DNA of 63,719 nt from Lachnospiraceae bacterium (GTDB lineage Bacteria; Bacillota; Clostridia; Lachnospirales; Lachnospiraceae), in contig RYVZ01000020.1 of the NCBI GenBank assembly GCA_003979345.1, positions 1 to 63,719 on the forward strand. The letters run 5' to 3'. Shown piece after piece: positions 62,382 to 63,719 of the stretch. Position numbers and translations under genes: made by a program. Under the pieces are notes generated by a model. It did not search any database, had not been told where the DNA came from, and saw only the letters and a list, made by a program, of their open reading frames with translations. Position 1 is the stretch's first letter. Each line of letters begins with the position of its first letter.

Positions 62382-62957
62382 TTAATGTTTTTTCCATTGA
62401 TAACTATTGTTTTTCTTGTCATTCCCTTTTTCATCAACACTGCTACTCGTAGCAGGCCAGTTGATTTTCCACTCAAAATACTCGTCCTCTGAAATCTCTC
62501 CATTCTTCAACTGCTCTTTCCGCAGACACCACTCTCGCATGAAATCATTGACTAAACCGTACTCTAGCCACATACCCACCGGGGCATGAGCAGGCCAATC
62601 GTCATTGTCGTAGTAACGCACCGATTTATCATCAGAAGCGTTGCATTTGCCGGGATTGCGTACAAGCTGAAATAAATGGATTGTGCTGCGGTCATCTTCA
62701 TCAAGCCAAAGGAATGTGAGCATAATATCTTCGGCGCAGCCGGGTGTAACACCAATAAAATGAATATAATTGACGTTCAATATCTTTGCCATTTCCATTA
62801 GAGTGTTGTTTTTGGGAACACGATAGCCGGATTCATACTGTGCGATACGAACATCAGCATTGCGTTCCTCATATCCCAATTTCAAGCCTAGTTCACGCTG
62901 TGTCAAGCCCCGGAACGTGCGTATTCTCTTTATCCGTTCTCCTAATACCATAGTCAT
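62382..62957 (-). CDS. XRE-family regulator, mobile-element type
   Basis: 191 residues. N-terminal helix-turn-helix (RGLTQRELGLKLGYEE...RIAQYESGYRVPKNNTL) followed by a Trp-rich C-terminal domain (DWPAHAPVGMWLEYG, YFEWKINWP). This type is often found on integrative elements of Clostridia, where it controls nearby cargo. GAAAGG before ATG 62957. Twelve bases separate it from the HEPN candidate, so the two are co-transcribed and could form a regulated toxin or defence pair. Confidence 0.75.
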   Translation of the reverse strand: MTMVLGERIKRIRTFRGLTQRELGLKLGYEERNADVRIAQYESGYRVPKNNTLMEMAKILNVNYIHFIGVTPGCAEDIMLTFLWLDEDDRSTIHLFQLVRNPGKCNASDDKSVRYYDNDDWPAHAPVGMWLEYGLVNDFMREWCLRKEQLKNGEISEDEYFEWKINWPATSSSVDEKGNDKKNNSYQWKKH

Positions 62958-62973
62958 GTTTCCTTTCTGAAAA

Positions 62974-63480
62974 TTAGAATGATTGTTTTGAAATTATCAT
63001 GTTACATCTGCTCCACAACTCGTCTTTATATGCAAATACATCTTTATCAATCTTTCTTTCAACAAAGCCAACTTTTTCATAACATTGCTTTGCTAATACG
63101 TTTTCGCTGAAAATATTTAGTTGAACTGCTTTTGCGCCAGTTATCTGAAAAGCGAATTGCAGAGCCAAATTCAGCATTTCTTTTCCGTAACCTTTTCCAC
63201 GTTTGGTTTTATCAACAATAATAAATTTAAGAAAACCGATATTGTCTGCTGTATTGACAGAATAACAGAAGAAGCCTACTGCCTGTCCGCTGTTTTCTGT
63301 TGCGACATAAGCACTGTCCGTCCAGTCCATTGCATTTTTCTCTAATAAATCATGGAAAGATTTTTGTGTCATGGGGTAGGGCAAAAGATTTGCACACCAA
63401 AAAGCATGAGTTCTTTCGTCATCAATCCATTTTGATACATATTCGTAATCTTTGCTTGGTATATACGGTCGGATTCTCAT
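62974..63480 (-). CDS. GNAT-family N-acetyltransferase
   Basis: 168 residues, RimJ/RimL-like GNAT: acetyl-CoA-binding motif IVDKTKRGKGYGKEML (RGKGYG in Q/RxxGxG/A) and the helix-strand FSENVLAKQCYEKVGF typical of the fold. GAAAGGA before ATG 63480. Substrate unknown; small-molecule or aminoglycoside-like acetylation is possible. Same orientation as its neighbours in the AT-rich end. Confidence 0.85.
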   Translation of the reverse strand: MRIRPYIPSKDYEYVSKWIDDERTHAFWCANLLPYPMTQKSFHDLLEKNAMDWTDSAYVATENSGQAVGFFCYSVNTADNIGFLKFIIVDKTKRGKGYGKEMLNLALQFAFQITGAKAVQLNIFSENVLAKQCYEKVGFVERKIDKDVFAYKDELWSRCNMIISKQSF

Positions 63481-63518
63481 AAATGGAATGTCCTTTCTCC
63501 AATTTATTTATAAATTTG

Positions 63519-63719
63519 TTATAGGTAGTACACCATAATATATTCTTCCTCATTCTCCTTTACAATCTCAAAACCAATCTTTAAATACATCTTTGTCGCA
63601 TAATTGGCTTTCTGAACAGAAAGAGAAACCCGACTGTACCCATGTGATTTAAGCAGGGTAAGAATTTCTTTCATCATAGCCGTTCCAATGCCAAAGCCCC
63701 GGTATTCTTTATAAAGAGA
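63519..63719 (-). CDS. GNAT-family acetyltransferase, C-terminal part (cut by window edge)
   Basis: The minus strand is open from the right edge to the TAA at 63519-63521, giving 66 residues. They read YKEYRGFGIGTAMMKEIL (acetyl-CoA loop RGFGIG) and NYATKMYLKIGFEIV, the typical C-terminal GNAT pattern. The start lies beyond the window. A second acetyltransferase next to the first at 62974 but of clearly different sequence. Confidence 0.8.
   Translation of the reverse strand, partial: SLYKEYRGFGIGTAMMKEILTLLKSHGYSRVSLSVQKANYATKMYLKIGFEIVKENEEEYIMVYYL

Noticed and set aside
1..63719. Searched for tRNA and rRNA genes
   Set aside because: No cloverleaf-type or rRNA-like segment recognised by eye; a dedicated scan could still find one.

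Overview
The window looks like a chromosomal contig of an endospore-forming, strictly Clostridia-type bacterium, most likely a Lachnospiraceae-like gut species. The reasons are SpoIID, SpoIIQ-like, SpoIIID and SipL-like (SPOCS+LysM) sporulation proteins, a meso-DAP type MurE with DapF, strong AGGAGG ribosome binding sites and clostridial-style pyrK/pyrD. The first 19 bases are exactly the Tn5/Nextera mosaic end, so the left edge is a library artefact. The right edge cuts a GNAT acetyltransferase gene.

Most of the window (1-37.6 kb and 47.7-60.9 kb) is ordinary core genome of moderate GC. In order it holds: an aconitase-family hydratase; an EF-hand protein; spoIID and a spoIIQ-like gene; a GH9-like lipoprotein with ddl and murF; plsC; a PrcB-like lipoprotein; pyrC, pyrK and pyrD; a sipL-like gene; ispE; a GntR regulator; murI and a DUF1934 gene; a galactan-utilisation (gan) locus with LacI regulator, CBM-like lipoprotein, GH53 and ABC importer; asnS; an FKBP/trigger-factor-like lipoprotein; murE; dapF; a trans-sulfuration enzyme; an AI-2E transporter; and an XRE regulator.

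From 37.7 to 47.7 kb the content is accessory. A secreted amidase gene split by a one-base frameshift is followed by an acidic lipoprotein. After it comes a visibly AT-rich RiPP (ribosomally made, modified peptide) cluster: a B12-binding radical SAM enzyme, two tandem YydG/EpeE-like radical SAM peptide epimerase candidates, a 48-residue precursor with a double-glycine leader and 12-residue core, a stand-alone membrane C39 peptidase, and an ABC exporter. Two near-identical 41-bp terminator repeats bracket this cluster. A 38-bp element just upstream of its promoter is also found upstream of the amidase operon, which suggests joint control. This cluster is the strongest candidate for an undescribed system.

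Downstream lies a minus-strand block with a response regulator, a histidine kinase, two ABC-2 permeases and a BcrA-like ATPase, which could give immunity to the peptide. A plus-strand operon follows: permease, ATPase, permease, MerR regulator. It starts from a textbook 19-bp-spacer MerR promoter and is probably autoregulated. Then come spoIIID, trkA/trkH and guaA. The 3' end of guaA, a known integration site, is followed by an AT-rich island with a candidate HEPN RNase, an XRE regulator and two GNAT acetyltransferases.
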